Assembly (NCBI RefSeq): GCF_004358165.1
Contig: NZ_SMTG01000004.1
Location: forward strand, 434,001 to 498,000
Length of the DNA stretch: 64,000 bases
Reading direction: 5' to 3'
Source of the DNA: Luteimonas terrae
GTDB taxonomy: Bacteria > Pseudomonadota > Gammaproteobacteria > Xanthomonadales > Xanthomonadaceae
Shown: in pieces, positions 56,280 to 64,000 of the stretch
Layout: the number at the start of each line of letters is the position of its first letter
How positions within the stretch are numbered: the stretch's first letter is position 1
The notes under the pieces: generated by a model
The model's database searches: none
The model's input: the letters and a program-made list of their open reading frames with translations, nothing else
What the model was told of the DNA's origin: nothing
Position numbers and translations under genes: made by a program

Positions 56280-57305
56280 GTGACCGACCGCAAGACCGCG
56301 GTCGCGGTGCTGGGCGCGGGCTCCTGGGGGACCGCGCTCGCTTCGCTGATCGCATGCAACGGGCACCCCACCACGCTGTGGGGCCGCAACGCGGAACAGA
56401 TCGAGGCGATCGACCAGCGCCACGAGAACCCGCGCTACCTGCCCGGGATTCCGCTGCCCGACTCGCTGCGCGCGACCACCGATCTGGCCGCCGCGCTCGA
56501 CGGCGTCGGCCTGATCCTGGTCGTGGTGCCGTCGCACGCCTTCACCGAAACGCTGGAACTGCTGGCGCCGCTGCGCCCGGCCGGTGTCGGCGTGTCGTGG
56601 GCGACCAAGGGCTTCGAACCCGGTTCTGGCCGCTTCCTGCATGAAGTGGCCGGCGCGCTGGTCGGCGAGGATGTGCCGCTGGCCGTCGTCACCGGCCCAT
56701 CGTTCGCCAAAGAAGTCGCGTCGGGCCTGCCGACCGCGATCACCGTGCAGTCGGACGACGAGGCCTTCGCGCAGGCCGTCGCCGACGTGCTGCACGGCCC
56801 GACCTTCCGTGCCTATACCGGCACCGACATGCGCGGCGCAGAACTCGGCGGTGCGATGAAGAACGTGCTGGCCGTGGCCACCGGCGCGGCCGACGGCATG
56901 GAGCTGGGACTCAACGCCCGCACCGGCCTGATCACCCGCGGCCTCAACGAGATCCTGCGTCTGAACCAGGCGATCGGCGGCCGTCCGGAAACCCTGATGG
57001 GTCTGGCCGGTCTGGGCGATCTGGTGCTGACCTGTTCGGGCGATCTGTCGCGCAACCGCCGGCTGGGGCTGGCGCTGGGCCGCGGCGAGAAGCTCGAGGA
57101 CGCGGTGCGCGCGATCGGCCAAGTGGTCGAGTCGGTGCAGACCGCCGACGAGGTCATGCGTCTGGCCGAGCGTCACGGCATCGAACTGCCGATCTCCAGC
57201 AACGTGCGCGCCGTGCTGCACGGTGACATCACCCCGGCCGAAGGCCTGGCTCGGCTGATGGCGCGCGAGCAGAAGCCGGAGTATCCGGAGTCGCTGTTCG
57301 GCTGA
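56280..57305 (+). CDS. gpsA: Glycerol-3-phosphate dehydrogenase (NAD(P)+)
   Basis: Makes sn-glycerol-3-phosphate for phospholipid synthesis. 341 residues with [11 protein letters not shown] at 10-20, the substrate-side [11 protein letters not shown], catalytic Lys in [10 protein letters not shown], and GLGDLVLTC. Starts at GTG 56280, two bases after the secB stop, so the two are cotranscribed. Confidence 0.95.
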   Translation: MTDRKTAVAVLGAGSWGTALASLIACNGHPTTLWGRNAEQIEAIDQRHENPRYLPGIPLPDSLRATTDLAAALDGVGLILVVVPSHAFTETLELLAPLRPAGVGVSWATKGFEPGSGRFLHEVAGALVGEDVPLAVVTGPSFAKEVASGLPTAITVQSDDEAFAQAVADVLHGPTFRAYTGTDMRGAELGGAMKNVLAVATGAADGMELGLNARTGLITRGLNEILRLNQAIGGRPETLMGLAGLGDLVLTCSGDLSRNRRLGLALGRGEKLEDAVRAIGQVVESVQTADEVMRLAERHGIELPISSNVRAVLHGDITPAEGLARLMAREQKPEYPESLFG

Positions 57306-57360
57306 GCATTCGCTCGCGAGGCAGTCTGCCTCGTCGTATGAGCGCCCGATCGGGATAGGA

Positions 57361-57493
57361 CGTCATCCCGGTGCAAACCGGGATCCAGCGACTTCAGTCA
57401 CGGTCTCGCGCACTGCACGAGCAGCACAGCGCGCGACAGCTGGACGCCAGCGCGAGAAGGGCTTTGGATCCCGGCTTGCGCCGGGATGACGGG
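57361..57493. repeat. BIME-like inverted pair of REP palindromes
   Basis: CGTCATCCCGGTGCAAACCGGGATCCA at the left faces TGGATCCCGGCTTGCGCCGGGATGACG at the right. It is the same architecture as 13215-13323 with ATCCCGG in place of ATTCC. It fills most of the 345-base gap between gpsA and the Ax21 gene; no gene is seen there. Confidence 0.7.
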
Positions 57494-57541
57494 CAATACC
57501 AAGCACCGCGCATCCGGCTAGCGGCTCGAATCGTCTTCCCG

Positions 57542-57574
57542 AAAAAAAGAACCCGACCATTGCTGGCCGGGTTC
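57542..57574 (-). terminator. Rho-independent terminator of the Ax21-like gene
   Basis: Minus strand GAACCCGGCCA and TGGTCGGGTTC arms around GCAA, followed by TTTTTTT. Confidence 0.88.
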
Positions 57575-57650
57575 TGGCGATGTCCGGGAGAGAGAGGCGC
57601 CGGGGAAGCGCTGGGGACCGGACACCGCGGGGGAGCGGTGGTGCGTCGGA

Positions 57651-58229
57651 TTACCAGGTCAGGCGCGGACCGACGAACCACTGGGTGTCGCCACCCTTGA
57701 TCAGCTTCACGTCGCCGGCGACGCCGAAGTTCTGGTTGAACTTCCACTGCGCGCCGAGGCGGCCGTAGAACTCGCTGTCGAAGCCGTTGTCGAGATCCTC
57801 GTAACCGGCCAGGGCGTAGCCCTCCAGCGCGGGCAGCAGCGCGCTGCGCGCGCCCACTTCGACCGAGTAACCGTCGGCGTTGAAGCCGTGGCCGAAGTCG
57901 AGCTTCTGGTAGGCGACGCGGGTCAGCAGATCGGTGCGCTGGCTCAGTTCGTGGTTGTAGCCCACGCCCAAGCGCCACTGGTCGCGGTCGAGCGGGCTGC
58001 GGTCGACGCTCTCGCGGGTGTAGTCGCCGAAGGCGTGGAAGTTCGGCGCGAACGCGGCCGAGCCACGGATCGACCAGCCGTCGGAATCGACGTCGCGGTT
58101 GACCGGCGCGATGTCGGACTTGCTGGCCGAGTAGCCGCCTTCGAGATAGTTGTAGGACAGGCCTTCGGCGGCATTAGCGGCGAAGGGAAGCGCAGCGGCG
58201 AGGGCTGCGATCGGGAGGAAGCGCTTCAT
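57651..58229 (-). CDS. Ax21-like outer-membrane beta-barrel protein
   Basis: A 192-residue exported protein with a signal peptide cut after ANA (residue 20). The mature part is eight alternating amphipathic strands with C-terminal Trp (FVGPRLTW), the outer-membrane targeting end. Its sequence (YNYLEGGYSASKSD, DGWSIRGSAAFAPNFHAFGDYTRES) matches the Ax21 group widespread in Xanthomonadaceae. Early claims of a signalling role for Ax21 were withdrawn; an outer-membrane barrel protein is all that can be supported. Confidence 0.9.
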   Translation of the reverse strand: MKRFLPIAALAAALPFAANAAEGLSYNYLEGGYSASKSDIAPVNRDVDSDGWSIRGSAAFAPNFHAFGDYTRESVDRSPLDRDQWRLGVGYNHELSQRTDLLTRVAYQKLDFGHGFNADGYSVEVGARSALLPALEGYALAGYEDLDNGFDSEFYGRLGAQWKFNQNFGVAGDVKLIKGGDTQWFVGPRLTW

Positions 58230-58505
58230 TCGGGGTCTCTCTCCGGACGGACGCTACGTGGCATCCGACTCTTATGGGGTCACACGATCGGGGTTGGAAA
58301 TGCCGGCCCGGATGACGGGGAGGGGATGCGCTTCAAGGGGAGGGGAAACGCGGTCATCCGGGCCGGTGACCGCATTCTGGTCCCGCCCCGACAACCCCTG
58401 CTGAATATTGAACTGGAAAGTACAGGAACTTTTGCCGCGCGTTCAGGTCGCGGCGTAACCGTTTGGTCATGACACCAAAGGTTGGGGCGTATGTCGCAAC
58501 TATGG
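58230..58505. other. Upstream region of the Ax21-like gene
   Basis: No gene seen. GC-rich inverted segments near 58300-58365 (CGGCCCGGATGAC and GTCATCCGGGCCG) form a long hairpin. The right part up to 58505 is the likely chromosomal edge of the transposon. Confidence 0.4.
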
Positions 58506-58509
58506 TGTC

Positions 58510-59055
58510 CATTAAGACTCGAACCGCTCCTGGCCGCCTCAAAAATGAACGGAAAGTTAAATACCGGCGCCGAGCTAATGCTGTGCACCAATGTTTGAGC
58601 ACCTTGACCTCAAGCGTCATTCACTCGCCGGTAGCTGCCACGAGCCTATTACGCCCCCTCGTCGACCTGATACTGGACACCTAGACCCCATCTAGGCGCG
58701 AGCCGCCACGGCGTGGGCTACGCCGTGCTCACTCCATGAGCATGCGCCCTACGGTTAATCGTGACTGGGAGGCGTTGAGCCCCAAGCGAAGCGGGTTCAC
58801 TTGTTATCCCCATTTCACCCAGCAAAACTTCAACGGAGTCCCTAGGCTCCTCACATGAACAACGTCCATAGAGATCGCTGCCAGTGGTAGACGGGAACAG
58901 CGTCCCGGCATCTTGAGAGGTCAGTTGGCGGTCGAGCAGGAGTCGAGCTCGGAACTGAGACATTGCACTCAGCTGCGAAAGCCGTTGAGCAGAAGCACTC
59001 AGGCCACTTTTGAGTCCGCAACTAACTCTCGGCCCTGCCCGTCGCGTTTGACACC
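58510..59055. other. Non-coding end region of the Tn7-like element
   Basis: No convincing gene. It contains small dyads (CTAGACCCCATCTAG near 58681 and CACGGCG/CGCCGTG near 58707-58727) and a further TGTCC on the minus strand near 58676. It probably holds transposase-binding sites and perhaps remnants of lost cargo. Confidence 0.4.
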
Positions 59056-60417
59056 TCAGTCATTCTTGTTAGGCGCCATCAGCTGTTCCATCGGTATGAA
59101 ATGACTATCGTTAACCTGCGAGTAAATCCACTTTCGATAGTGAGCTTCGGCAGCATCCGCTTTGGAGATGCACAGCCCAGAATTCCAAATGCAATCGGAT
59201 ATGAAAACGCAAGTACGGGCAATCTCCGCAAGTAGAAGTGACTTCTTATTATCCGGATATAGAGCAACAAGATATGCGAGAGCAGATTGACCATCAGCTT
59301 TCGTTGAAATGCAGTATGACATTGCAGACGAGAAGAGTCCTCTGTGAAGATGTCTTGCACCGATTGCCCTAACAAACCACTCGCTTTTCTCTTTAAAGCT
59401 TACGCGAGTATATATGTGTCGCGCGTCCGACTTAGGCAGTCCTAGCCATGTGACAAAATCCGCAACGGGCGGCACAGCCACGAATCTCTCGTCAGACACT
59501 ATGCAACTGAAGATTAGTATTGCGAGCACGACCTTGGTGCCAAGCTCACGCCCTGATGTGAACCGTGCCGGAAGATCTTCGAATAGAAACTGCTGATGTT
59601 GAGACAGAGGTCTGATGAAACAGTCTAGAAGACTGCATCCTGACTCTATCGCGATCTCCGCGGCACTCGCGATGCTGATTCGTCCGTCCTCAGAATCGGA
59701 AGCGAGCGATATCAGCGAAAGCTCTCCGTTGCAGCCCGTATGCATAGCTCTTGGCTTCCGCCCACCTACGTGATCCAAACGGAAAGGGGAGTCCTCAGGA
59801 TCAGCCGTAGCGAGCCACTCAACGAACTGCTCCAAGTTCGTATTGATCCAATGCGATCCCTTGAAAGAACGACTAGCTTGAAAGCATTGCGAGAGCGCGA
59901 AACCGCAGTTTCCACAGAATATTTCGCTCTTCTCAGATCTTCCGTAATTCTGCTCAGACCCACATCTTGCGCACTCGCTCACGATTCTATGATCGTGCAA
60001 AGAGCAAGCGGTGTAGTCTTCCAAGCACCAGATCAAGCGATTCGTCACTTGACCTTCCTCATTGCCAAGGCAGACCGGACACCATCTGCGCTTAGTTGAG
60101 ATCCCTCCCCGTTGCTGCATGATCTCCTTCAGCGCGCAGAACGTCGATCCTCGTAGATCAACTCCCGTCATGATTTCAGTAGCTCGCCGCCTTTTTGAGG
60201 AGCGAGCAGATGGCCCAACTAACGCGTTTCGCCGCTGCGTCACTGACCCGCTCGTGACAGTCGACATCCCATCTATCTCGCTAAGCATCTGAAGCACACT
60301 CATGTTGAGTGTCGCTGCGAGTCTGCCGACATAACTGTCCAGTGACTCGACTAGCCAAGTACCTGAGCCATCCAAAGGCACCGGTGGAAGCGAGGTCCAC
60401 CTACTCTGAGACGTCAT
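59056..60417 (-). CDS. tniQ: TniQ/TnsD-family target-selection protein
   Basis: A 453-residue TniQ protein. The N-terminus has the family core ESLDSYVGRLAATLN. The zinc-binding part is CPVC (113-116), W130, CSLHDH (138-143), CARC (149-152) and CGNC (168-171). The long C-terminal half is of the kind that in TnsD binds a chromosomal target. GGAGGTGA upstream sets ATG 60417, two bases past the tnsC stop. Length is intermediate between short TniQ (about 400) and E. coli TnsD (508), so site-specific targeting is possible. Confidence 0.87.
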   Translation of the reverse strand: MTSQSRWTSLPPVPLDGSGTWLVESLDSYVGRLAATLNMSVLQMLSEIDGMSTVTSGSVTQRRNALVGPSARSSKRRRATEIMTGVDLRGSTFCALKEIMQQRGGISTKRRWCPVCLGNEEGQVTNRLIWCLEDYTACSLHDHRIVSECARCGSEQNYGRSEKSEIFCGNCGFALSQCFQASRSFKGSHWINTNLEQFVEWLATADPEDSPFRLDHVGGRKPRAMHTGCNGELSLISLASDSEDGRISIASAAEIAIESGCSLLDCFIRPLSQHQQFLFEDLPARFTSGRELGTKVVLAILIFSCIVSDERFVAVPPVADFVTWLGLPKSDARHIYTRVSFKEKSEWFVRAIGARHLHRGLFSSAMSYCISTKADGQSALAYLVALYPDNKKSLLLAEIARTCVFISDCIWNSGLCISKADAAEAHYRKWIYSQVNDSHFIPMEQLMAPNKND

Positions 60418-60418
60418 A

Positions 60419-61423
60419 CTAGTCACCTCCGCGCCAAGACACATTTTTCACTAGCGCGGAAAGCTTAAAGTTTCCTTTCGCGTCGGCAATCTCATCAAAG
60501 GCTCTAGCCTTATTCCACAGGTCTTCCTGTAGATAAACTTCAAGAGTCGCTTTTCGTAGATCACATAGCTCAACCTTGTCTGCTCGACGGATGTTTCTAT
60601 GAGCATCAGCTCTATCGAGCCAGTTTAAAAGAGAGCCCATGATCCCAGCGCTATTAACCAATGCTAGTTCCAAGTCACTTGTCAGCAGATCTTTCCTTGA
60701 AAGCTCATACCTTGCCCCGGCAGCTCGAACCATCTCAGCAAAAGGACGCAGATCTTCCGGCTCGTACTCCCGATATCGACGAACCCACACCCACCGAGAT
60801 CTGTTCCTGACTTCCTCATTCTCCATCCACAATGGAAAAGCTCTTTGTGTTCCGAAAAGTACGAGCACCACGCCAATCTCTTCCGCGATCTGCATCAAGC
60901 TCGTCATATAGTTAGCGACACTATGACCTCTGTGAACCTTGACGATTGATGCTATCTCCTCAATGAAGAGCCACTTTAGATCTCTGGCGCGGGCATGCCT
61001 CTCGAATTCGCTTCGCATAGCGTGCTCTGAGGAATCTCTCCTTCCTAAGAACTTGTGACTGGAACTGACGGAGCTTAAATAACTCTCGATGGATTCGAGC
61101 TGAGTACCTGAGACGTTGAGCCTTAAGAAGTCCAAGTTTGGCTCACGCAGGCTATCGGCGAGACGACGCGCCAGATCCTTCGGATTGAATCGGCTTCGAT
61201 CTGTAACTTGCGCTCGAACCGATACCAGCGGCAGTCGGCCGTCACCCCATTGACTAGGATCCCCCACGAGCACTCTGGCTACCTCGCTGCGGATATGACT
61301 CTTCCCAGCTCCGGAGGGGCCGATCACCCAGACGATTCCACCCGGCTTAGTGCAGTTGATGCTGTAGGTCAAATCTTGGAGAGCGGTTGCATACGCCAGA
61401 TGACTTATCGTCTTAGGGAGCAC
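60419..61423 (-). CDS. tnsC: TnsC/TniB-type AAA+ regulator ATPase
   Basis: A 334-residue AAA+ ATPase that links target selection to the transposase. Walker A is GPSGAGKS (35-42) and the Walker B region LKWLFIEEI; sensor region VLVLFGTQ. GTG 61423 is chosen: GGGGAGG lies six bases upstream inside the tnsAB 3' end and the codon starts two bases after the tnsAB stop. An in-frame ATG at 61444 would lack a ribosome site. The short length is closer to TniB than to Tn7 TnsC (555 residues). Confidence 0.87.
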   Translation of the reverse strand: MLPKTISHLAYATALQDLTYSINCTKPGGIVWVIGPSGAGKSHIRSEVARVLVGDPSQWGDGRLPLVSVRAQVTDRSRFNPKDLARRLADSLREPNLDFLRLNVSGTQLESIESYLSSVSSSHKFLGRRDSSEHAMRSEFERHARARDLKWLFIEEIASIVKVHRGHSVANYMTSLMQIAEEIGVVLVLFGTQRAFPLWMENEEVRNRSRWVWVRRYREYEPEDLRPFAEMVRAAGARYELSRKDLLTSDLELALVNSAGIMGSLLNWLDRADAHRNIRRADKVELCDLRKATLEVYLQEDLWNKARAFDEIADAKGNFKLSALVKNVSWRGGD

Positions 61424-61424
61424 G

Positions 61425-63827
61425 CTATACCTCCCCAATTTCATCGTAGGGAATAGATATCCGCGAGGGAGGTACGGTCGCTTTGGACTCGTCCGACCTA
61501 GGTCCATCTACTTCAATCTTCTTCTTTTCGTTCAATTCTCCCTTTACTGCTTGAGCCAAACCCTGGCGAATCGAGTCTGCTTGTCCAGGTTGTTCTTTTC
61601 GCTTCGTAGCCCTTTCCGTACGTCGTCTGAAGTGCATCATCTTCTTCTCATGCAAACTCAGGCCGTTCGCAAAATAGATCTCGCTATTCCACGCTTTCAC
61701 GAACCCAACCGTCGTTCGTACCCAAGCGAGTGACGGGTCCTCGCAGTCCAAACGCGCTTCAACCATCTGCCCTCGCCGTGCGGCAGATAGAAGCTCATTG
61801 CTAACGTATGTGCCCGTTGAGAGTCGGAGCCCACGGCAGGGATCAATACGCTGGCTGGTCGAAGGAACAGAGGTCCAGAACATGAACTCATCGTCATCGG
61901 AGATTCTTATTCCGCCTCGCGGTCTATCGACTTCATTGAATCTATCCCGTGGCGAGATCCCTTCATCATCTGTAATTCTGGGAATTTCCTCCAGAATAAT
62001 GGATTCCACAATCTCCACTTGTCTCGACATACGCAGGGCGGCTGTCGCCCTTCCCTTGAATCTACCGTCTACCGATCGTCCCTTCTTGTCGTTCCTCGTG
62101 CTTCCTGGCAATTCGTCAAAGATGAGGTTGTTAGCCCTCTTGAACGCGGTTTCCACAAAAGACTTGGTTCTTCCGCTTCCCGTTGGAGCAAAGCTCACGG
62201 ACATTCCATATCGATCCGCGATCTCACGAACGAACTTCGACGTTAACTCCGGGCCCCGGTCTACTAGCAGGCGCCCCGGCAGGGAACCATGCCTTCGTAC
62301 GACGTCTCTTAGAATTGACCCAAGCGCATTCCTATCTGATTCCCCCGGGCCCATAGCGAAGCCTACGTAGTCCTTTGTGTTGCAATCGACAGCAACGTAG
62401 ACTGTCGACTTTCCAAGCTTTGGTTTATCTTCGTATAACAATACAAACTGGTCCGCGACCGTTGAATCGATTTGCAATGACTCCAACGTCGCTTGCGCCA
62501 TAAGCGTACGAACGCGAGGGTCCGAAGCAGTCCTTGCTGACTGAAAGCCCCTCATGCCACCAATATTCAGCGCTCTCGTTTCGTCTTTTACCTTTCTCGC
62601 TGCCCTTGCAATCGTTGTTCTACTCACGGGCCGGCACCCAGCTTCAGCCAGAGCATGATTAACACGCGAACAGAGGGTCGATAAGGTGCTTACAGCACCT
62701 CCTTCCCAGTCCTCTTTCACGACGGAAGCTAAAATTTCAATTTGCCCATGAGATATTCTGCGCGTCCGATTTCCACTCTTGTGGAAGCTTGTAGCTAGGT
62801 CCTGTAGATCAAGGCTAGGCGCTTTTTTCTTTATTCTCTTCTCATATCGATTTAACGCGCGCCCGTGATCTTCTGCGGCTAGTAGTGCTTTCTGTCTTTC
62901 TATTGCTCTTGAAAAGTCAACGGTGCTAGCGTTAGCGATCCACGAGGTGACCGGACTCGCATCTAGAAGCGCCTGCTTCTCTACCCTCAACTCATGCTCT
63001 TCGGCGGCTTCTTTATTCAAGAAAACATGAAATCTAGTCGTGTCCGAAATCCGGATACGACGCTCTGGCCCATACAGCACACTACCCCATAGCAGCAGGG
63101 CGATATTCTGTACGGTGAGCTTATCGATGCACTGCAGAAGTTCGTAAATCGTTTTCGAGCTAACTCTTAGCTGATTCTCAATTCTCGCGATCAAGTGTTG
63201 TGTAACGCCATTCACACCCTCTTCTCGCGCGGCACCAAACATCATTTCAAGGTTTGATAACCATATGCCGTCTAGGTATCTGGGGCACCAAGTCTCATAC
63301 CTTAGCCCCCGTTCCTCTGCCCACTTGAGAAGCGGCCTATGCAGAGGCATACCGTTTGCGTAAATCCACTCCTGAGGCTTTGATTCGCGGAGCTTCTCCA
63401 GCCTGTCCTCGTTCTTGCACTCAACGAGTGTCAGCGAGTCTTCTCTTACAATCAGGAAATCCACCGTAATTGTTGAAATGTGATGCTTCCCATTGTTGAC
63501 GAAGCGCTCAACTCGCCGACAAGCAACTTGGTTGAAGTAGGCGAGCACCGTCGAGTCACGCTCAAGCTCATATGCGAGCTGCAACTCCACGGTGGTGCTC
63601 TCTAGAAGTCTCGGTGACCCGTTCTTTTTTGACTGAAATCTCGTAATCACGTTAGTTAAAGCCCTATCGCCGACACGGCGACTAGGCTCCCTGCACATGC
63701 TAAGGATCTCTTCGGAAACTGCCTTGGGAAGGTCCCTCGACCTCAGGTTCTGAGCTAGAACCTCGTAGGCGTGCTCACAATTGGATGCACCACCGCGCCT
63801 CTGTCGGCGCTCAGCTCCACTGACCAT
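61425..63827 (-). CDS. tnsAB: TnsA-TnsB fusion transposase
   Basis: An 800-residue protein joining two Tn7 functions. The N-terminal part (about 60-250) is a TnsA-like endonuclease: Glu81 in TVELQLAYELERD, Asp123 in TVDFLIV, and ECK with Lys138, the PD-(D/E)XK triad that cuts the 5' strands. The C-terminal part is a TnsB/retroviral integrase with Asp454 (QIDSTVAD), Asp523 (LVDRGPE) and Glu559 (FVETAFK), which cuts and joins 3' ends, preceded by helix-turn-helix regions. With both sites intact it should move by cut-and-paste. GAGGTGA supports ATG 63827. TnsA-TnsB fusions are known in some Tn7-like and type I-B CRISPR-associated elements. Confidence 0.88.
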   Translation of the reverse strand: MVSGAERRQRRGGASNCEHAYEVLAQNLRSRDLPKAVSEEILSMCREPSRRVGDRALTNVITRFQSKKNGSPRLLESTTVELQLAYELERDSTVLAYFNQVACRRVERFVNNGKHHISTITVDFLIVREDSLTLVECKNEDRLEKLRESKPQEWIYANGMPLHRPLLKWAEERGLRYETWCPRYLDGIWLSNLEMMFGAAREEGVNGVTQHLIARIENQLRVSSKTIYELLQCIDKLTVQNIALLLWGSVLYGPERRIRISDTTRFHVFLNKEAAEEHELRVEKQALLDASPVTSWIANASTVDFSRAIERQKALLAAEDHGRALNRYEKRIKKKAPSLDLQDLATSFHKSGNRTRRISHGQIEILASVVKEDWEGGAVSTLSTLCSRVNHALAEAGCRPVSRTTIARAARKVKDETRALNIGGMRGFQSARTASDPRVRTLMAQATLESLQIDSTVADQFVLLYEDKPKLGKSTVYVAVDCNTKDYVGFAMGPGESDRNALGSILRDVVRRHGSLPGRLLVDRGPELTSKFVREIADRYGMSVSFAPTGSGRTKSFVETAFKRANNLIFDELPGSTRNDKKGRSVDGRFKGRATAALRMSRQVEIVESIILEEIPRITDDEGISPRDRFNEVDRPRGGIRISDDDEFMFWTSVPSTSQRIDPCRGLRLSTGTYVSNELLSAARRGQMVEARLDCEDPSLAWVRTTVGFVKAWNSEIYFANGLSLHEKKMMHFRRRTERATKRKEQPGQADSIRQGLAQAVKGELNEKKKIEVDGPRSDESKATVPPSRISIPYDEIGEV

Positions 63828-63933
63828 CGGCTCACCTCAACTCGGCCGCTTTTCACACGCGAGCCTCACCCGCACGCGAGACAGCGTGTTGATGTCTGTT
63901 TCGGAACCGGATACGATCAGGGTTAAGCGGACA
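63828..63933. other. Left (transposase-proximal) end region of the element
   Basis: Non-coding. Contains TGTCT and TGTCC starts reading leftward (from 63883 and 63933) and GC-rich CACGCGAG repeats (63856 and 63873), candidates for transposase-binding sites. Confidence 0.4.
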
Positions 63934-63950
63934 CTCGATCGCTTACCCGC

Positions 63951-63979
63951 AAAACCCCAGCCCCGACAGCTGGGGTTTT
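63951..63979. terminator. Bidirectional hairpin terminator at the window edge
   Basis: AAAACCCCAGC and GCTGGGGTTTT arms around CCCGACA form a perfect hairpin with T-runs on both strands. It lies just outside the proposed element end, so it probably belongs to a chromosomal gene beyond the window. Confidence 0.75.
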
Positions 63980-64000
63980 GCTTTTCACGTAGCGGCATTT

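Larger units (their letters stand above)
58506..63933 (-). mobile_element. Tn7-like element (TnsAB-TnsC-TniQ), boundaries tentative
   Basis: An AT-richer island with a complete leftward transposition module. Candidate ends share TGTCC: TGTCCATTAAGACTCGA at 58506 reading inward, and TGTCCGCTTAACCCTGA reading inward from 63933. Both begin with TGT as in Tn7-family elements. No clear 5-base target duplication was found (TATGG against CTCGA), so one or both ends may be wrong or decayed. At about 5.4 kb there is no room for cargo except 58510-59055. Confidence 0.6.

Noticed and set aside
58718-58963. 81-residue open frame on the minus strand next to tniQ
   Set aside because: No ribosome site, no recognisable domain and poor codon use; lies in the non-coding element end.
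58506-63933. CRISPR array or Cas genes carried by the Tn7-like element
   Set aside because: No regularly spaced repeats and no Cas motifs in the interval; only TnsAB, TnsC and TniQ are encoded.

Overview
The window looks like chromosomal DNA of a GC-rich gammaproteobacterium of the Lysobacteraceae/Xanthomonadaceae (Lysobacter, Luteimonas or a relative). The basis is an Ax21-type outer-membrane protein, rhodanese-secB-gpsA, ubiJ-ubiB, oleC-oleD, many Xanthomonad-style lipoproteins, TACAAT-type -10 boxes and REP-like palindromes. No taxonomic search was possible. Two stretches are visibly AT-richer than the rest and look acquired: the left edge (1-2820, surface polysaccharide genes) and the right edge (about 58,500-63,930, a transposon).

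Layout. 1-3868: end of a polysaccharide flippase, two Gfo/Idh/MocA oxidoreductases and galE. 3960-11009: PAP2 phosphatase, tRNA-Arg(CCG), crcB, then ctpA, an EnvC-like factor and gpmI in one leftward block, and a secreted protein built of VNG repeats. 11421-19164: M28 peptidase lipoprotein, MAPEG protein, HAD phosphatase, a PTDP-repeat lipoprotein, and an ergothioneine cluster (egtB-egtD-DUF3253-DUF938). 19221-28278: a leftward cluster of candidate toxin-immunity pairs. It holds three tandem class-3 lipase genes, none with a signal peptide, each followed by its own ankyrin-repeat lipoprotein, plus a lytic transglycosylase paired with another lipoprotein. The three lipase genes share a promoter-like motif. 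This is the most interesting chromosomal region.

28454-39346: gamma-glutamyltransferase, several secreted proteins of unknown function, a Ycf46-like AAA ATPase, a ParA-type ATPase, sixA, a YceI protein and a phospholipase D lipoprotein. 39563-40307: four tandem genes for 45-55-residue arginine-rich peptides with a conserved C-terminus, which I do not recognise. 40446-57305: thioesterase, acyltransferase, YheT-like hydrolase, TPR-sulfotransferase, PEBP protein, META/DUF4377 lipoprotein, two VOC proteins beside an ECF sigma factor with a TPR tail, ubiJB, DUF1328, oleC-oleD, then rhodanese-secB-gpsA. 57651-58229: Ax21-like protein.

59056-63827: a compact Tn7-like transposition module. It encodes a TnsA-TnsB fusion with both active sites visible, a TnsC-type ATPase and a TniQ protein. 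It is translationally coupled, has no visible cargo or CRISPR, and has possible TGTCC-starting ends at 58506 and 63933.
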